From: Yeosuana aquiaggeris
Lineage (GTDB): Bacteria; Bacteroidota; Bacteroidia; Flavobacteriales; Flavobacteriaceae
Length of the DNA: 64,000 nt
Direction of reading: 5' to 3'
Assembly (NCBI RefSeq): GCF_044003965.1
Contig: NZ_JBAWKC010000001.1
Span: 310,001 to 374,000, forward strand
Shown here: piece by piece, positions 43,416-53,172 of the stretch
How the letters are laid out: each line of letters begins with the position of its first letter
Position numbering within the stretch: position 1 is the stretch's first letter
Made by a program: the position numbers and the translations under genes
Notes under the pieces: generated by a model
Database searches by the model: none
What the model was told of the DNA's origin: nothing
The model's input: the letters and a program-made list of their open reading frames with translations, nothing else

Positions 43416-44435
43416 ATGCCCGATAAACACGCACACATTCTTGTTATTCGGCTTTCAGCAATGGGAGATGTTGCCATGACAGTGCCTATTTTAAGAGCAT
43501 TAATTAATCAATATCCTAAAGTAAAATTAACGGTTCTTACCACGCAGCTTTTCAAGCCCTTTTTTAGAGATTTAGTAAACACAAAGGTATTTGTGGCAGA
43601 TGTTAAAGGCACTCATAAAGGTTTTTTTGGGCTCTATAAATTATCAAAAGAACTAAAATTACTTCACATTAATGCCGTTGCAGACTTACATAATGTATTA
43701 CGTTCAAATATTTTAAAAAGCTTTTTCTCTGGCTATAATTTTGTTCAAATTGACAAGGGAAGAAAGGAAAAAAAAGAGTTAGTTTCAGGAAAATCCTTCA
43801 GACAACTTAAAACAACTCATGAACGTTACGCTGAGGTTTTTGAAAAATTAGGTTTTCCGCTTGATCTTTCTAGTCCAAAATTCCCAGCAAGAGCTTTATT
43901 AAACACAAAAACAGAAAGTTTGATAGGGGAAAAAGGCAATAATGTTATTGGCATTGCTCCTTTTGCGGCTCATGAAGGAAAAATGTATCCTTTAGATTTA
44001 ATGAAACAAGTCGTTGAAGTGCTTTCTAAAGAACATCAAATTCTTTTATTTGGAGGCGGAAATAAGGAAGTTGAAGCCTTAAATAAGATGGCAGAATCTT
44101 ATGAAAACGTGATTAATTTGGCAGGAAAAATAGATCTTGACGAGCAGATTGATGTCATTTCAAATTTAGATGTGATGCTGTCTATGGATTCAGGAAATGC
44201 GCATATCGCTGCTATGCTTGGAGTTAAAGTAATAACTCTTTGGGGTGTGACACATCCATATGCAGGCTTTGCACCTTTTAACCAGCCAGAAGACTATATG
44301 TTGTTATCTGATAGAAATACATTTCCAAAAATTCCAACCTCTGTTTTTGGAAATAAATTTCCAGAAAGCTATAAAGAAGTATCAAGAACTATTGAGCCAA
44401 AAACGGTTATTAATAAAATAAGATCTGTTATCTAA
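43416..44435 (+). CDS. GT9 glycosyltransferase, ADP-heptose:LPS heptosyltransferase-like
   Basis: A 339-residue GT-B enzyme: ILVIRLSAMGDVAMTVPILRAL at the N-terminus, IGIAPFAAHEGKMYP, and the donor-site SMDSGNAHIAAMLGVKVITLWG. These are hallmarks of glycosyltransferase family 9. It probably adds heptose or a related sugar to the LPS inner core at the cytoplasmic face. It is separate from the O-antigen-type locus. Confidence 0.93.
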   Translation: MPDKHAHILVIRLSAMGDVAMTVPILRALINQYPKVKLTVLTTQLFKPFFRDLVNTKVFVADVKGTHKGFFGLYKLSKELKLLHINAVADLHNVLRSNILKSFFSGYNFVQIDKGRKEKKELVSGKSFRQLKTTHERYAEVFEKLGFPLDLSSPKFPARALLNTKTESLIGEKGNNVIGIAPFAAHEGKMYPLDLMKQVVEVLSKEHQILLFGGGNKEVEALNKMAESYENVINLAGKIDLDEQIDVISNLDVMLSMDSGNAHIAAMLGVKVITLWGVTHPYAGFAPFNQPEDYMLLSDRNTFPKIPTSVFGNKFPESYKEVSRTIEPKTVINKIRSVI

Positions 44436-44444
44436 AAAAACAGT

Positions 44445-45503
44445 TTATACATCATCATAATCAACTACAATTGTCGGTGTTGTAGGATGTGCCTGGCAAG
44501 TTAAAATTAACCCTTCTGCCACTTCATTTTCAGTTAAAATATTGTTTTGTCTCATGGTGGCTTTACCTTCTTTTATTCGGGCTAAACAACTAGAGCAAAT
44601 TCCACCTTGACAAGAATAAGGCGCGTCAATATCTTCATCTAAAGCAGCTTCTAAAATAGATTGCTTTTGAGACATTTCAAAGGTAGCTTCTTCCTCATCA
44701 ACTATAATAGTAATTTTAGTATTACCACTTGCTATGGTTGTTTCTTCCTCAATTTCCGCAGGTTTTGCAGCTTTGAAAAGTTCAAAATGAATTCGATCTT
44801 CTTCAACGCCATGGTCTGTTAACACATGTTTTACTGTTTGAATCATGGCTTCTGGGCCACAAAGGTAAAAAGCATCAATATCAATATGTTTGTATTTGTT
44901 TTTTACAATAAGATTGACGGTGCTTTTTTCAATTCTACCATAAATCGCATCTTCTTCCTGAGCTTGACTAAACACGAATTGAATAGAAAACCGGTCTTTA
45001 TATTGATGTTGTAATTCTAAAAGTTCATTTAAAAACATAGTATCACCAGTGGTTTTGTTGCCATAAACCAGAATGACTTTACTGTGAATCTCTTCCTCTA
45101 AAGCGCATTTTATAATGCTAAGCACGGGTGTAATTCCGCTTCCTGCGGCAAAAGCCGCAATATTTTTTGTTTTAGAATCATTAGGTTCAAAAACAAAACG
45201 TCCTTTTGGAGGAGCCACCTGAAAAACATCTCCAACCTTTATTTGGTTATTGGCAAATGCTGAAAAAGTACCGTCCTTGACTTCTTTTATGGCTACTTTA
45301 AGTTCTCCGCTTTTTGGAGAAGAACATAAAGAATAATCACGTCTTATTTCATGACCGTCAATAGTCGTTTTTAAGGTAATATATTGCCCTGCTTTAAAAG
45401 CATAAGTGGCTTTTAAATCTTCTGGAATGTTAAAACTAATACTAATTGATTTACTGGTTTCTCTTGTGATTTCTTTTACTGAAAGGTTATGAAATGAAGA
45501 CAT
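44445..45503 (-). CDS. ferredoxin-NADP reductase-type protein with C-terminal 2Fe-2S domain (PaaE-like)
   Basis: A 352-residue three-domain electron-transfer protein: an FAD-binding barrel (RRDYSLCSSP), an NAD(P)-binding domain (AAGSGITPVLSII, YLCGPEAMI), and a plant-type ferredoxin with Cys298, Cys303, Cys306 and Cys336 (CQGGICSSC...LTC). It resembles PaaE, the reductase of phenylacetyl-CoA epoxidase. No paaABCD genes are in the window, so its partner oxygenase or desaturase is unknown. Confidence 0.92.
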   Translation of the reverse strand: MSSFHNLSVKEITRETSKSISISFNIPEDLKATYAFKAGQYITLKTTIDGHEIRRDYSLCSSPKSGELKVAIKEVKDGTFSAFANNQIKVGDVFQVAPPKGRFVFEPNDSKTKNIAAFAAGSGITPVLSIIKCALEEEIHSKVILVYGNKTTGDTMFLNELLELQHQYKDRFSIQFVFSQAQEEDAIYGRIEKSTVNLIVKNKYKHIDIDAFYLCGPEAMIQTVKHVLTDHGVEEDRIHFELFKAAKPAEIEEETTIASGNTKITIIVDEEEATFEMSQKQSILEAALDEDIDAPYSCQGGICSSCLARIKEGKATMRQNNILTENEVAEGLILTCQAHPTTPTIVVDYDDV

Positions 45504-45518
45504 GCGTTATTTTTTTTA

Positions 45519-45526
45519 CAAAAGTA
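45519..45526 (-). promoter_or_regulatory. promoter -7 element for the reductase gene
   Basis: The minus strand reads TACTTTTG, an exact TAnnTTTG, 15 bases before the start codon. No matching -33 TTG is found. Confidence 0.45.
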
Positions 45527-45631
45527 CTAAAGTTGATTTGTAAATTTTAACTTTGTTTGTAACAATTATCATAAAAACCGTACTTATAAAGCGCTATATC
45601 AATTATTACAATAACCATTAAATTTTATTCA

Positions 45632-46033
45632 ATGAAAAAAATCTTATTAGTATGTATGCTTATGGTTGTTTTTGCTACGCAAGCTCAAGATAACATAGAC
45701 TTTAAAAGTGAAACTGTAGAATTCCTGCAAATTACAGGTGCTGGTGCGGCTTTTGAAAATGCGATTGCACAAATAGGAGCGGGTGTTTCTGAAGAAAACA
45801 AAGAAGCTTACACTCAAGAAGCTAACGGAACGTTAATTGGATTGTATGATAAGATGGCTGATTTATATATGGCAGAATTTTCTCAAGATGAAATAAGAGA
45901 GCTTATAGCATTTTACAATACAGATTTAGGGAAAAAACTAGCCGAAAAGCAATTGGGATTAACTCAAAAAGCAATGTCATTCGGTCAGTCTTGGGGTATG
46001 GAAGTGTCCGCTATTGCTCAAAAATATAATTAA
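45632..46033 (+). CDS. DUF2059-family secreted protein
   Basis: A 133-residue protein with a Sec signal peptide (cleavage probably after TQAQ, near residue 19). The helical domain reads MADLYMAEFSQDEIRELIAFYNTDLGKKL, the core of DUF2059. Function unknown; the mature protein is expected in the periplasm. It is followed after 8 bp by a DUF5687 gene and may share a transcript with the ABC exporter genes. Confidence 0.87.
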   Translation: MKKILLVCMLMVVFATQAQDNIDFKSETVEFLQITGAGAAFENAIAQIGAGVSEENKEAYTQEANGTLIGLYDKMADLYMAEFSQDEIRELIAFYNTDLGKKLAEKQLGLTQKAMSFGQSWGMEVSAIAQKYN

Positions 46034-46041
46034 CAAACTCT

Positions 46042-47520
46042 ATGATATTTAAGTTTTTAGGTTTAGAGTGGAAATCGTTTGTTAGGTCTGCAAGCTTTGG
46101 TAAAGGGCTAGCATTAAAAATTTTAATGGGCTTTTTGGCACTTTATTTTTTGGTCATTTTTTTAATATTAGGCGTTGCCTTATACCCAGGATTAAAAAAG
46201 ATGTTTCCTCAAGAAGACCCATTAAATATTGTAAATAATATTTTGTTTTATTGGATATTGGCTGACTTGGTTTTCAGGTTCTTTTTTCAAAAGTTACCAG
46301 TCATGTTAGCTAAGCCTTTGCTCACACTTCCCATTAAAACAAGTAAGATTGTTAATTATGTATTAGGGAAGTCTGCAACATCTTTTTTTAATATACTACC
46401 TCTTTTTGCTATTATACCGTTTGGATTGACCCTGATTATTGAGGGCTATCCCATAATATCGGTAATTACATGGATGCTGTCTTTAGTATTAGTAACGCTC
46501 ATTGTTAATTTTTTAAACTTTATTATTGAGAGCTACTCCTCTGAAACGGAATTATCTTTTCTTCCTATTATTCTTATTGTTGGCGGATTGTTTGCTTTAA
46601 ACCATTTTGAAATCATTTCTTTTGATCAACTCATTGGACAAGGTTTTAAAAGTATTTACAATACACCAGGATTAATAGTTGTATTAGTCTTTATACTTGC
46701 CGTATTATATATAGTTAATGCTCGGATTTTAAGAAACAAATTATTTTTAGACAGTTCTTTAAAAACAAAAGTTAAAGAAGTTAATGCCTCCAATTTAGAA
46801 TGGACTCGAAATTTTGGAGACATTGCCCCTTTTATGCAATTAGATCTAAAATTGATTTGGCGTAATAAACGCTCAAAGTCATCTGTTTGGATACTTGTCA
46901 TTGGATTACTTTATGGTTTGTTTTTTTATCCACAACCCATGTATCAAGAAATGCCATGGTTTTTTGCCTTCATTGGTATTTTTGTAACAGGTATCTTCCT
47001 AATAAATTTTGGGCAGTTTATTCCTGCATGGGACAGCGGATATTATAAACTGCTAATGAGCCAGAACATAAAGTATGAGCAATATTTGAAGTCAAAATAT
47101 ACGCTCATGGCATTAAGTGTTATTATTTTGTTCGTTCTAAGTATTCCCTATGTTTACTTTGGGTGGAAAATTTTGTTAGCTCATTTCGCAGCGGCCATTT
47201 ATAACTTGGGCGTAAACACTCATGTTATTTTACTAGGAGGCTCATTCAATAGAAAAAAAATCGATTTAAATCAAAGGGCGGCATTTAATTATCAAGGAAC
47301 TGGTGCTGTACAATGGCTTATTGGTATTCCGCTGATGTTACTGCCACTGGGGATTTTTGGTTTGAGTTATTTTTTAGCAGGCTTTGAAATAGGATGTCTT
47401 GTGTTGGCCCTTTTAGGAATCATAGGTATTGTGTTTCACCAAAAGTTAATGACTTTTATTACGGCGCGATATGTAAAGTCCAAGTATAAAATGATTGACG
47501 CGTTTAGTCAAGACAATTAA
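46042..47520 (+). CDS. DUF5687-family membrane protein, probable ABC exporter permease
   Basis: A 492-residue protein with about 11-12 hydrophobic helices: N-terminus FLGLEWKSFVRSASFGKGLALK and the cytoplasmic segment NLEWTRNFGDIAPFMQLDLKLIWRNKRS split across residues 250-280. I recall this as DUF5687, a Bacteroidota family that pairs with an ABC ATPase. The ATPase gene follows after 11 bp, so the two should form one exporter. The substrate is unknown. Confidence 0.85.
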   Translation: MIFKFLGLEWKSFVRSASFGKGLALKILMGFLALYFLVIFLILGVALYPGLKKMFPQEDPLNIVNNILFYWILADLVFRFFFQKLPVMLAKPLLTLPIKTSKIVNYVLGKSATSFFNILPLFAIIPFGLTLIIEGYPIISVITWMLSLVLVTLIVNFLNFIIESYSSETELSFLPIILIVGGLFALNHFEIISFDQLIGQGFKSIYNTPGLIVVLVFILAVLYIVNARILRNKLFLDSSLKTKVKEVNASNLEWTRNFGDIAPFMQLDLKLIWRNKRSKSSVWILVIGLLYGLFFYPQPMYQEMPWFFAFIGIFVTGIFLINFGQFIPAWDSGYYKLLMSQNIKYEQYLKSKYTLMALSVIILFVLSIPYVYFGWKILLAHFAAAIYNLGVNTHVILLGGSFNRKKIDLNQRAAFNYQGTGAVQWLIGIPLMLLPLGIFGLSYFLAGFEIGCLVLALLGIIGIVFHQKLMTFITARYVKSKYKMIDAFSQDN

Positions 47521-47531
47521 TATCTTAAATT

Positions 47532-48227
47532 ATGATAACAACATCAAATCTTTCAAAAAAATACAGCGGCAATGTCGTTTTGAATATAGAGACATTAGAA
47601 ATTCCTAAAGGACAAAGTTTTGGTTTAGTAGGTAATAATGGTGCCGGGAAAACCACCTATTTTAGCTTGCTTTTAGATTTAATTAGACCTTCATCAGGAA
47701 GTATTACTAACAATGAAATATTCGTTCATGAAAGTGAAGAATGGAAACCGTTTACCTCCTCTTTTATTGATGAAAGTTTTTTAATTGGCTATTTAACGGC
47801 TGAGGAATATTTTTATTTTATTGGCGAGTTGCGCGGTCAAAATAAGGCTGATATAGATACCTATGTAAATCAATTTGAAGATTTTTTTCATGGCGAAATT
47901 TTAAAGCAAAAAAAATATTTAAGAGATTTAAGTAAAGGAAACCAAAAGAAGGTAGGAATTGTAGCCGCATTGATTGGCAATCCTGAGGTCATTATCTTAG
48001 ATGAACCCTTTGCTAATTTAGACCCAACAACACAAATCAGATTAAAACAAATCATTAAAGATTTAGCGGAATCAAAAGGAGTAACGGTACTAATTTCTAG
48101 CCATGATTTAATGCATGTCACAGATGTATGTGAGCGTATTGTGGTGCTTGAAAAAGGGGAGATTGTAAAAGACCTTGAAACCAATGCCGCAACCTTAAAA
48201 GAGTTAGAAGCACATTTTGCTAATTAA
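47532..48227 (+). CDS. ABC transporter ATP-binding protein
   Basis: A 231-residue ATPase: Walker A GNNGAGKTT at about 35-43, signature LSKGNQKKVG, Walker B VIILDEPFANLDP, and an H-loop in ISSHDLMH. It probably energises the DUF5687 membrane protein encoded just upstream. The signature has KGNQ in place of the common GGQ, as in several exporter ATPases. Confidence 0.93.
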   Translation: MITTSNLSKKYSGNVVLNIETLEIPKGQSFGLVGNNGAGKTTYFSLLLDLIRPSSGSITNNEIFVHESEEWKPFTSSFIDESFLIGYLTAEEYFYFIGELRGQNKADIDTYVNQFEDFFHGEILKQKKYLRDLSKGNQKKVGIVAALIGNPEVIILDEPFANLDPTTQIRLKQIIKDLAESKGVTVLISSHDLMHVTDVCERIVVLEKGEIVKDLETNAATLKELEAHFAN

Positions 48228-48344
48228 CACATCATCCAAAAGTCGTTTCATTTCATACGTTAATCAAAAAAGATGCTTATTTTTACCTTCTTGCATAATA
48301 TAAGCAGGAGTTTATAGTTATTTATTAGACCAAACAGACAGGTA

Positions 48345-50906
48345 TTGAAAACATCTTTAAAATTCATACTAGTTGTAATATTAAGTTCAATTTTTGTAAC
48401 CAGTTGTTCGCGAAAAAAGGACAGTTTTATGAGCCGCAATTATCATGCAGTTTCGGCAGAATACAATGCGCTATACAACGGGTATTTGGCTTTGGAAGAA
48501 GGCAGGCAATCACTAAATTATGCCTATAATGATAACTATTGGGATATTTTGCCCATAGAGCGGATGCAAATTTTAGATGAGATTATTCTTCCCGGCCAAT
48601 CAAAAAACGAAAATTTTAATAGAGCTGAAGAAAAGGCGGTTAAGGCCATTCAAAAGCACAGCATGAACATTCAGGGGAAAGAAGAAAACCCACAGATGGA
48701 TGAAGCGTATTTGCTTTTGGGAAAAGCTAGGTATTTTGACCAACGCTTTGTGCCTGCGCTTGAAGCCTTTAACTATATACTTTATAAATATCCGGCAAGT
48801 GATAAGATCAATCAGGCTAAAATATGGAGAGAAAAAACTAATATCCGTTTAGATAATGATGAACTAGCCATAAAAAACTTAAAACGGCTTTTAGAGAGAG
48901 AAAAATTAAGTGATCAAGATTTAGCTGATGCTACTTCTATGTTAGCGCAGGCATATTTGAATACAAAGTCTGTTGACAGTGCCATTACTCAATTAGAAAT
49001 TGCTTCAAATTTTACTAAAAGCAATGATGAACGTGGTAGATATAGATTTATTCAAGGTCAGTTATACAATACATTAGGATATAAAGATAGCGCGAATATT
49101 GCTTTTGATAAGGTTATTGAACTTAATAGGAAAACACCTCGTATTTATTTAATTAGTGCCCAACTTGAAAAAATAAAAAATTTCGATTACGAAAACGGCG
49201 ACAAATTAGCTTGTTTAGAACTGTTAACCAAACTTGAAGAAGATAGAGAAAACAGACCGTTTCTTGACAAAATTTATCATCAAATAGGTGAATATCATTT
49301 AATTAATAAATCAGAGTATTTGGCAATTTCTTATTATAATAAATCCTTAAGAACAAATTCAAGGGATAAGGAATTAAGAGCGAAAAACTACCAGATATTG
49401 GGTGATATGAGCTTTGATTATTCTGAATATAAGGAAGCTGGAGCCTATTACGATAGTACTATGAGCAACTTGGTGCTTAATTCTAAACCCTATCGTCTTA
49501 TAAAACGCAAAAGAGACAATTTAGAAGATGTTATCTATTATGAGGATGTTGCCCAGGTTAATGATAGTATTTTAAGACTAGTAAATTTACCAGAGCTGGA
49601 AAGGATTGCGTTTTTTGAAACCTTAATTGAAAAATTAAAAACTAAGGCTGAAGAAGAAAAGCAAAAACAAGAAATTGCACAAAGAAATAATGGTTTAGTT
49701 ACCGTTAATAATAATATTGGTGGTTTAAACCCAAACGCCCCAAGAGGTGGCTTGCCTAATCAGTCAAGTTTATTTTATTTTTATAACCCAACAACGGTGG
49801 GATATGGGAAAAATGAATTTGTGAAAATTTGGGGAAACAGATCGTTGGAAGATGACTGGAGATGGTCTAGTAAAGGAATATCAAACTCCAAGAACCCTGT
49901 TTTAAACAATGAAGTATTTGTGAATGCTACAGCAGATGAATTGTACGACCCACAATTTTATATTTCTAAGATACCAACAGAAACAAAAGAGATTGATAGT
50001 TTAGCGAAAGACCGAAACTTTGCTTATTATCAGTTAGGCTTGATTTATAAAGAAAAATTTAAAGAATACAACTTAGCAAAAAGTAAGTTTGAAACAGTAT
50101 TAAAAAATAATCCTGAAGAGCGATTAATATTACCTTCAAAATATAACTTATTTAAAATTTATGAACTTTTAGGACAAACTGGTGAGGCTGTAATAGCGAA
50201 GAACGACATTATTTCAAACTATCCGGATTCTCGATATGCAATTATTTTAAGCAATCCGGAATTAGCAGATTTAAAAGATGAAAATAGCCCGGAAAGTGTT
50301 TATGAAAGCCTCTATGAACAGCATGAAAATCAAGAATATGCAGAGGTGATATTAAAATGCGAAAATTATATTAATGTTTTTGATGGAGAACCAATTGTGC
50401 CAAAACTGGAATTATTAAAGGCAACAGCAATAGGTCGCTTATATGGTTATGAACCATACGGCAAGGCCATCAATTATGTTGCGATAACTTTTGCTAATAC
50501 CCCAGAGGGACAACAAGCACAACAGATAGAAACGAACCTTTTACCAAGAATACAAAGCAAGGAATTTATTTTGGACAGTCTTGCCAATAATTACAAAGTG
50601 GTTTTTCAATTTGATAAAGCTGAATTGTCAGAAATCAAAGTTTTTCAAGACACTTTAGGTAAAGTATTAAAAAATATTAAGTATTATGATTTATCTACAT
50701 CTATTGATGTTTATGATCCAAATATAAGTTTTGTAATAGTGCATGGTTTAAAAAACAAAGTAGTTGCAAAATCCTTTGACCAACTATTATCTAAAGAAGA
50801 CAAAAAGAAAATTAAAAAACCATATTTTGTCATTTCTTCACCCAATTATCAAATAATTCAAATTCATAAAAATTTAGACGCGTATTTAAATAACGATAAT
50901 AATTAA
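48345..50906 (+). CDS. sprE: SprE/PorW-type gliding motility and type IX secretion lipoprotein
   Basis: An 853-residue lipoprotein with lipobox VTSC (Cys21). Many TPR-like helical repeats follow (for example MDEAYLLLGKARYFDQRFVPALEAFNYILYKYP split over residues 117-150), then a Gln/Asn/Gly-rich linker near residues 440-475 and further repeats to about residue 740. It matches SprE of Flavobacterium johnsoniae and PorW of Porphyromonas, which type IX secretion needs. The start is TTG 48345, since the signal peptide requires it. Downstream come the bactofilin and atp genes, an arrangement I recall from other Flavobacteriia. Confidence 0.9.
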   Translation: MKTSLKFILVVILSSIFVTSCSRKKDSFMSRNYHAVSAEYNALYNGYLALEEGRQSLNYAYNDNYWDILPIERMQILDEIILPGQSKNENFNRAEEKAVKAIQKHSMNIQGKEENPQMDEAYLLLGKARYFDQRFVPALEAFNYILYKYPASDKINQAKIWREKTNIRLDNDELAIKNLKRLLEREKLSDQDLADATSMLAQAYLNTKSVDSAITQLEIASNFTKSNDERGRYRFIQGQLYNTLGYKDSANIAFDKVIELNRKTPRIYLISAQLEKIKNFDYENGDKLACLELLTKLEEDRENRPFLDKIYHQIGEYHLINKSEYLAISYYNKSLRTNSRDKELRAKNYQILGDMSFDYSEYKEAGAYYDSTMSNLVLNSKPYRLIKRKRDNLEDVIYYEDVAQVNDSILRLVNLPELERIAFFETLIEKLKTKAEEEKQKQEIAQRNNGLVTVNNNIGGLNPNAPRGGLPNQSSLFYFYNPTTVGYGKNEFVKIWGNRSLEDDWRWSSKGISNSKNPVLNNEVFVNATADELYDPQFYISKIPTETKEIDSLAKDRNFAYYQLGLIYKEKFKEYNLAKSKFETVLKNNPEERLILPSKYNLFKIYELLGQTGEAVIAKNDIISNYPDSRYAIILSNPELADLKDENSPESVYESLYEQHENQEYAEVILKCENYINVFDGEPIVPKLELLKATAIGRLYGYEPYGKAINYVAITFANTPEGQQAQQIETNLLPRIQSKEFILDSLANNYKVVFQFDKAELSEIKVFQDTLGKVLKNIKYYDLSTSIDVYDPNISFVIVHGLKNKVVAKSFDQLLSKEDKKKIKKPYFVISSPNYQIIQIHKNLDAYLNNDNN

Positions 50907-50918
50907 ATTAAGAGCATT

Positions 50919-51338
50919 ATGTTTTCTGATAACAAAAAAAATAAACACATGGAAGAAAATTCATCAAGCCAAAATATTATTGCCCAAGGCACCAAAATTA
51001 CTGGAGATTTTAATAGTGAAGGAGATTTTAGAATTGATGGTACTATTGAAGGAAATATAATTACTTCAGGAAAAGTAGTGGTCGGTAAATCTGGTTTTAT
51101 AAAAGGAACCTTACAAGGTACTGAAGCACATTTTGAAGGGAAGTTCTCAGGAAAACTTACTTTATCAGGTGTTTTAACCCTTAAGTCAACGGCTCATATA
51201 GAAGGTGAAGTAATCGTTGGTAAATTATCGGTAGAACCTGGAGCAACATTCAACGTGACCTGTATCATGAAAGGTACAGTTAAAGAAATGAATAAAGGTG
51301 GACAACAACGAGAACAAGAAACCGGAAAAACCGCTTAA
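50919..51338 (+). CDS. bactofilin-family polymer-forming protein
   Basis: A 139-residue protein: a short disordered N-terminus, then a beta-helix of repeating segments (GTKITGDFNSEGDFRIDGT, EGNIITSGKVVVGKSGFIKG, GKLTLSGVLTLKSTAHIEGE) that is the bactofilin core, and a Gln-rich tail. Bactofilins form membrane-associated filaments that organise cell-wall or polar functions. Its last 41 bases overlap the AtpZ/AtpI-like gene in another frame. It lies 12 bp after sprE. Confidence 0.92.
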   Translation: MFSDNKKNKHMEENSSSQNIIAQGTKITGDFNSEGDFRIDGTIEGNIITSGKVVVGKSGFIKGTLQGTEAHFEGKFSGKLTLSGVLTLKSTAHIEGEVIVGKLSVEPGATFNVTCIMKGTVKEMNKGGQQREQETGKTA

Positions 51339-51528
51339 AAATGTCGCTGTTCTTTCTGGAATTGCTATTCAAATGGGTGTTACCATCTATTTATCTGTGA
51401 TTTTAGGAAAATGGCTGGACACTAAATTTAATAATGATGGTAAGCTGTTTGTCATTATAATGACGCTATTAGGTGTAGCTATTTCACTGTATGCTGTTAT
51501 TAAGCAAGTTAATAGAATAAAGTATTAA
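51298..51528 (+). CDS. AtpZ/AtpI-like F1Fo accessory protein
   Basis: A 76-residue protein with two transmembrane helices (about 19-36 and 47-66): VLSGIAIQMGVTIYLSVILG, then KWLDTKF. This is the pattern of the AtpI/AtpZ family, which helps c-ring assembly or Mg handling. The start is GTG at 51298, inside the end of the bactofilin gene (41-nt overlap); no later in-frame start would retain helix 1 with its basic N-terminus. Confidence 0.85.
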   Translation: MDNNENKKPEKPLKNVAVLSGIAIQMGVTIYLSVILGKWLDTKFNNDGKLFVIIMTLLGVAISLYAVIKQVNRIKY

Positions 51529-51914
51529 TGCGAAACCCATTTATAGATTTCACCATTAAAGCAACAATTCTATTAGGAATTGTTTTTTTTATTCATTTAG
51601 GAGTTTTAAGAACATGGAACTTTCCTGTATTTGATGATAGAATAGTGTTGTGTTACGCAGTCAATTTTGCTCTAATAATAATTGTTTTTGGATCGCTTTA
51701 TCTTTTAAAAGAGAAATATAAATCTCAATTAGGATTTCTGTTTTTAGCTGGCAGTTTTTTAAAATTTACTGTATTTTTTATCGTTTTTTATCCATTTTTT
51801 AAAATGGACAACCATATTTCAAAATTGGAATTTGCAGCCTTTTTTGTACCCTATAGTATCGGATTAATTTTAGAAACATTTAGCCTTAGCAAATGGCTAA
51901 ATAAATTAGATTAA
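51528..51914 (+). CDS. four-helix membrane protein upstream of atpB (DUF6168-like)
   Basis: A 128-residue protein with four hydrophobic helices (about 8-27, 39-60, 68-87 and 100-120), overlapping the AtpZ-like stop by one base. Its place before atpB is that of a classical AtpI-type subunit. I recall a Bacteroidota family, possibly DUF6168, at this site. A role in ATP synthase assembly is inferred from topology and position only. Confidence 0.75.
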   Translation: MRNPFIDFTIKATILLGIVFFIHLGVLRTWNFPVFDDRIVLCYAVNFALIIIVFGSLYLLKEKYKSQLGFLFLAGSFLKFTVFFIVFYPFFKMDNHISKLEFAAFFVPYSIGLILETFSLSKWLNKLD

Positions 51915-51988
51915 TAAAGGAGAAAAAGGGCTTTATTTGTGTTAATGAAATAAAATATAAAATTGTTTTTGTTTTTGAGATAAAAACA

Positions 51989-51996
51989 TACCTTTG
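51989..51996 (+). promoter_or_regulatory. promoter of the atp operon (-7 element)
   Basis: TACCTTTG is an exact TAnnTTTG. A TTTG at 51968-51971 lies 17 bp upstream and can serve as the -33 element. The element ends 34 bases before the atpB start. It probably drives atpB-E-F-H-A-G separately from the upstream sprE-bactofilin-atpZ group. Confidence 0.65.
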
Positions 51997-52030
51997 CAGC
52001 GATTTTTAAGCCACTATTATTAAGAGTGAT

Positions 52031-53137
52031 ATGCATATAAAAGTAACTTTAAAACCAATTACATTATTATTGTTTTTCATATCCTTGATGTCATTTGGGC
52101 AAGAGGGGCATACTGCAGCGCCGTCAAATCAAGAACCTGCGGTTGATAAGAAAACAGAAATAAAAGAATATATTCAACACCACTTACTTGATTCTTATGA
52201 TTTCGGATTGTATTCATGGGAAACGAATGAAGGAGAACACAAATATTTTGGGTTTCCATTGCCAGTGATTTTATGGGATAATGGGTTAAAAGTATTTTTA
52301 TCCTCTAAATTTCACCATGGCGAATCAGTGGCAGAGGTTGGTGGGAACTATTATCGAGTACACCATTCTAAAATATACAAAGTAGATGGGCCAGATGGCG
52401 AAATTATTGAAGATGAGCATCATCATGCAATAAATGAAAAACCCTTAGACTTTTCTATAACCAAGAATGTAACCATGATTTTTATGGTTTTCGCTATCTT
52501 ATTTTTTATGTTTAGCAGAATGGCTAAATCGTATAAAGGTAATAAGGGAATGCCAAAAGGAATGGGTCGGTTATTAGAGCCTATCGTTCTTTATGTTCGC
52601 GATGAAATTGCTGTTCCAAATATTGGAGAAAAGCATTATAAAAGATACATGAGTTATTTGTTAACCGTATTTTTCTTTGTCTGGATTGTGAACCTTTTTG
52701 GATTAACTCCTATTGGAATGAACTTGACAAATAATATTGCTGTAACCTTTTGTTTGGCAATCATCACTTATTTAATCACTACTTTTTCAGGAAACAAAAA
52801 TTACTGGAAGCATATTTTTTGGATGCCAGGTGTGCCTGTGCCAATGAAAATAATATTAGCACCTATTGAATTGTTAGGGACGTTTATTAAACCGTTTGCA
52901 CTGATGATTCGTTTGTATGCTAACATTACAGCAGGACATATAGTCTTAATGAGTATCATAGGAATGATGTTTGTTTTTAATAATTGGCTGGGTAGTTCAT
53001 TATCATTTTTATTAGCGTTTGTGTTAGGGATTTTAGAATTGTTGGTTGCTGCATTACAAGCGTATATTTTTACCGTGCTTTCAGCACTTTACTTCGGTAT
53101 GGCTGTTGAAGAACATCATCATGATGAAGCACATTAA
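52031..53137 (+). CDS. atpB: F1Fo ATP synthase subunit a
   Basis: Subunit a forms the proton half-channels beside the c-ring. The 368-residue protein is long for the family because of an N-terminal signal peptide (about residues 1-24, ending MSFGQ) and a His-rich periplasmic extension of about 120 residues, a feature of Bacteroidota. Five to six membrane helices follow. The essential Arg is in the FALMIRLYANITAGH segment near residue 299. A His-rich C-terminus (EEHHHDEAH) is notable. Confidence 0.95.
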   Translation: MHIKVTLKPITLLLFFISLMSFGQEGHTAAPSNQEPAVDKKTEIKEYIQHHLLDSYDFGLYSWETNEGEHKYFGFPLPVILWDNGLKVFLSSKFHHGESVAEVGGNYYRVHHSKIYKVDGPDGEIIEDEHHHAINEKPLDFSITKNVTMIFMVFAILFFMFSRMAKSYKGNKGMPKGMGRLLEPIVLYVRDEIAVPNIGEKHYKRYMSYLLTVFFFVWIVNLFGLTPIGMNLTNNIAVTFCLAIITYLITTFSGNKNYWKHIFWMPGVPVPMKIILAPIELLGTFIKPFALMIRLYANITAGHIVLMSIIGMMFVFNNWLGSSLSFLLAFVLGILELLVAALQAYIFTVLSALYFGMAVEEHHHDEAH

Positions 53138-53172
53138 TAAATTGAATGTTTAATTTTTAATATATATATTTT

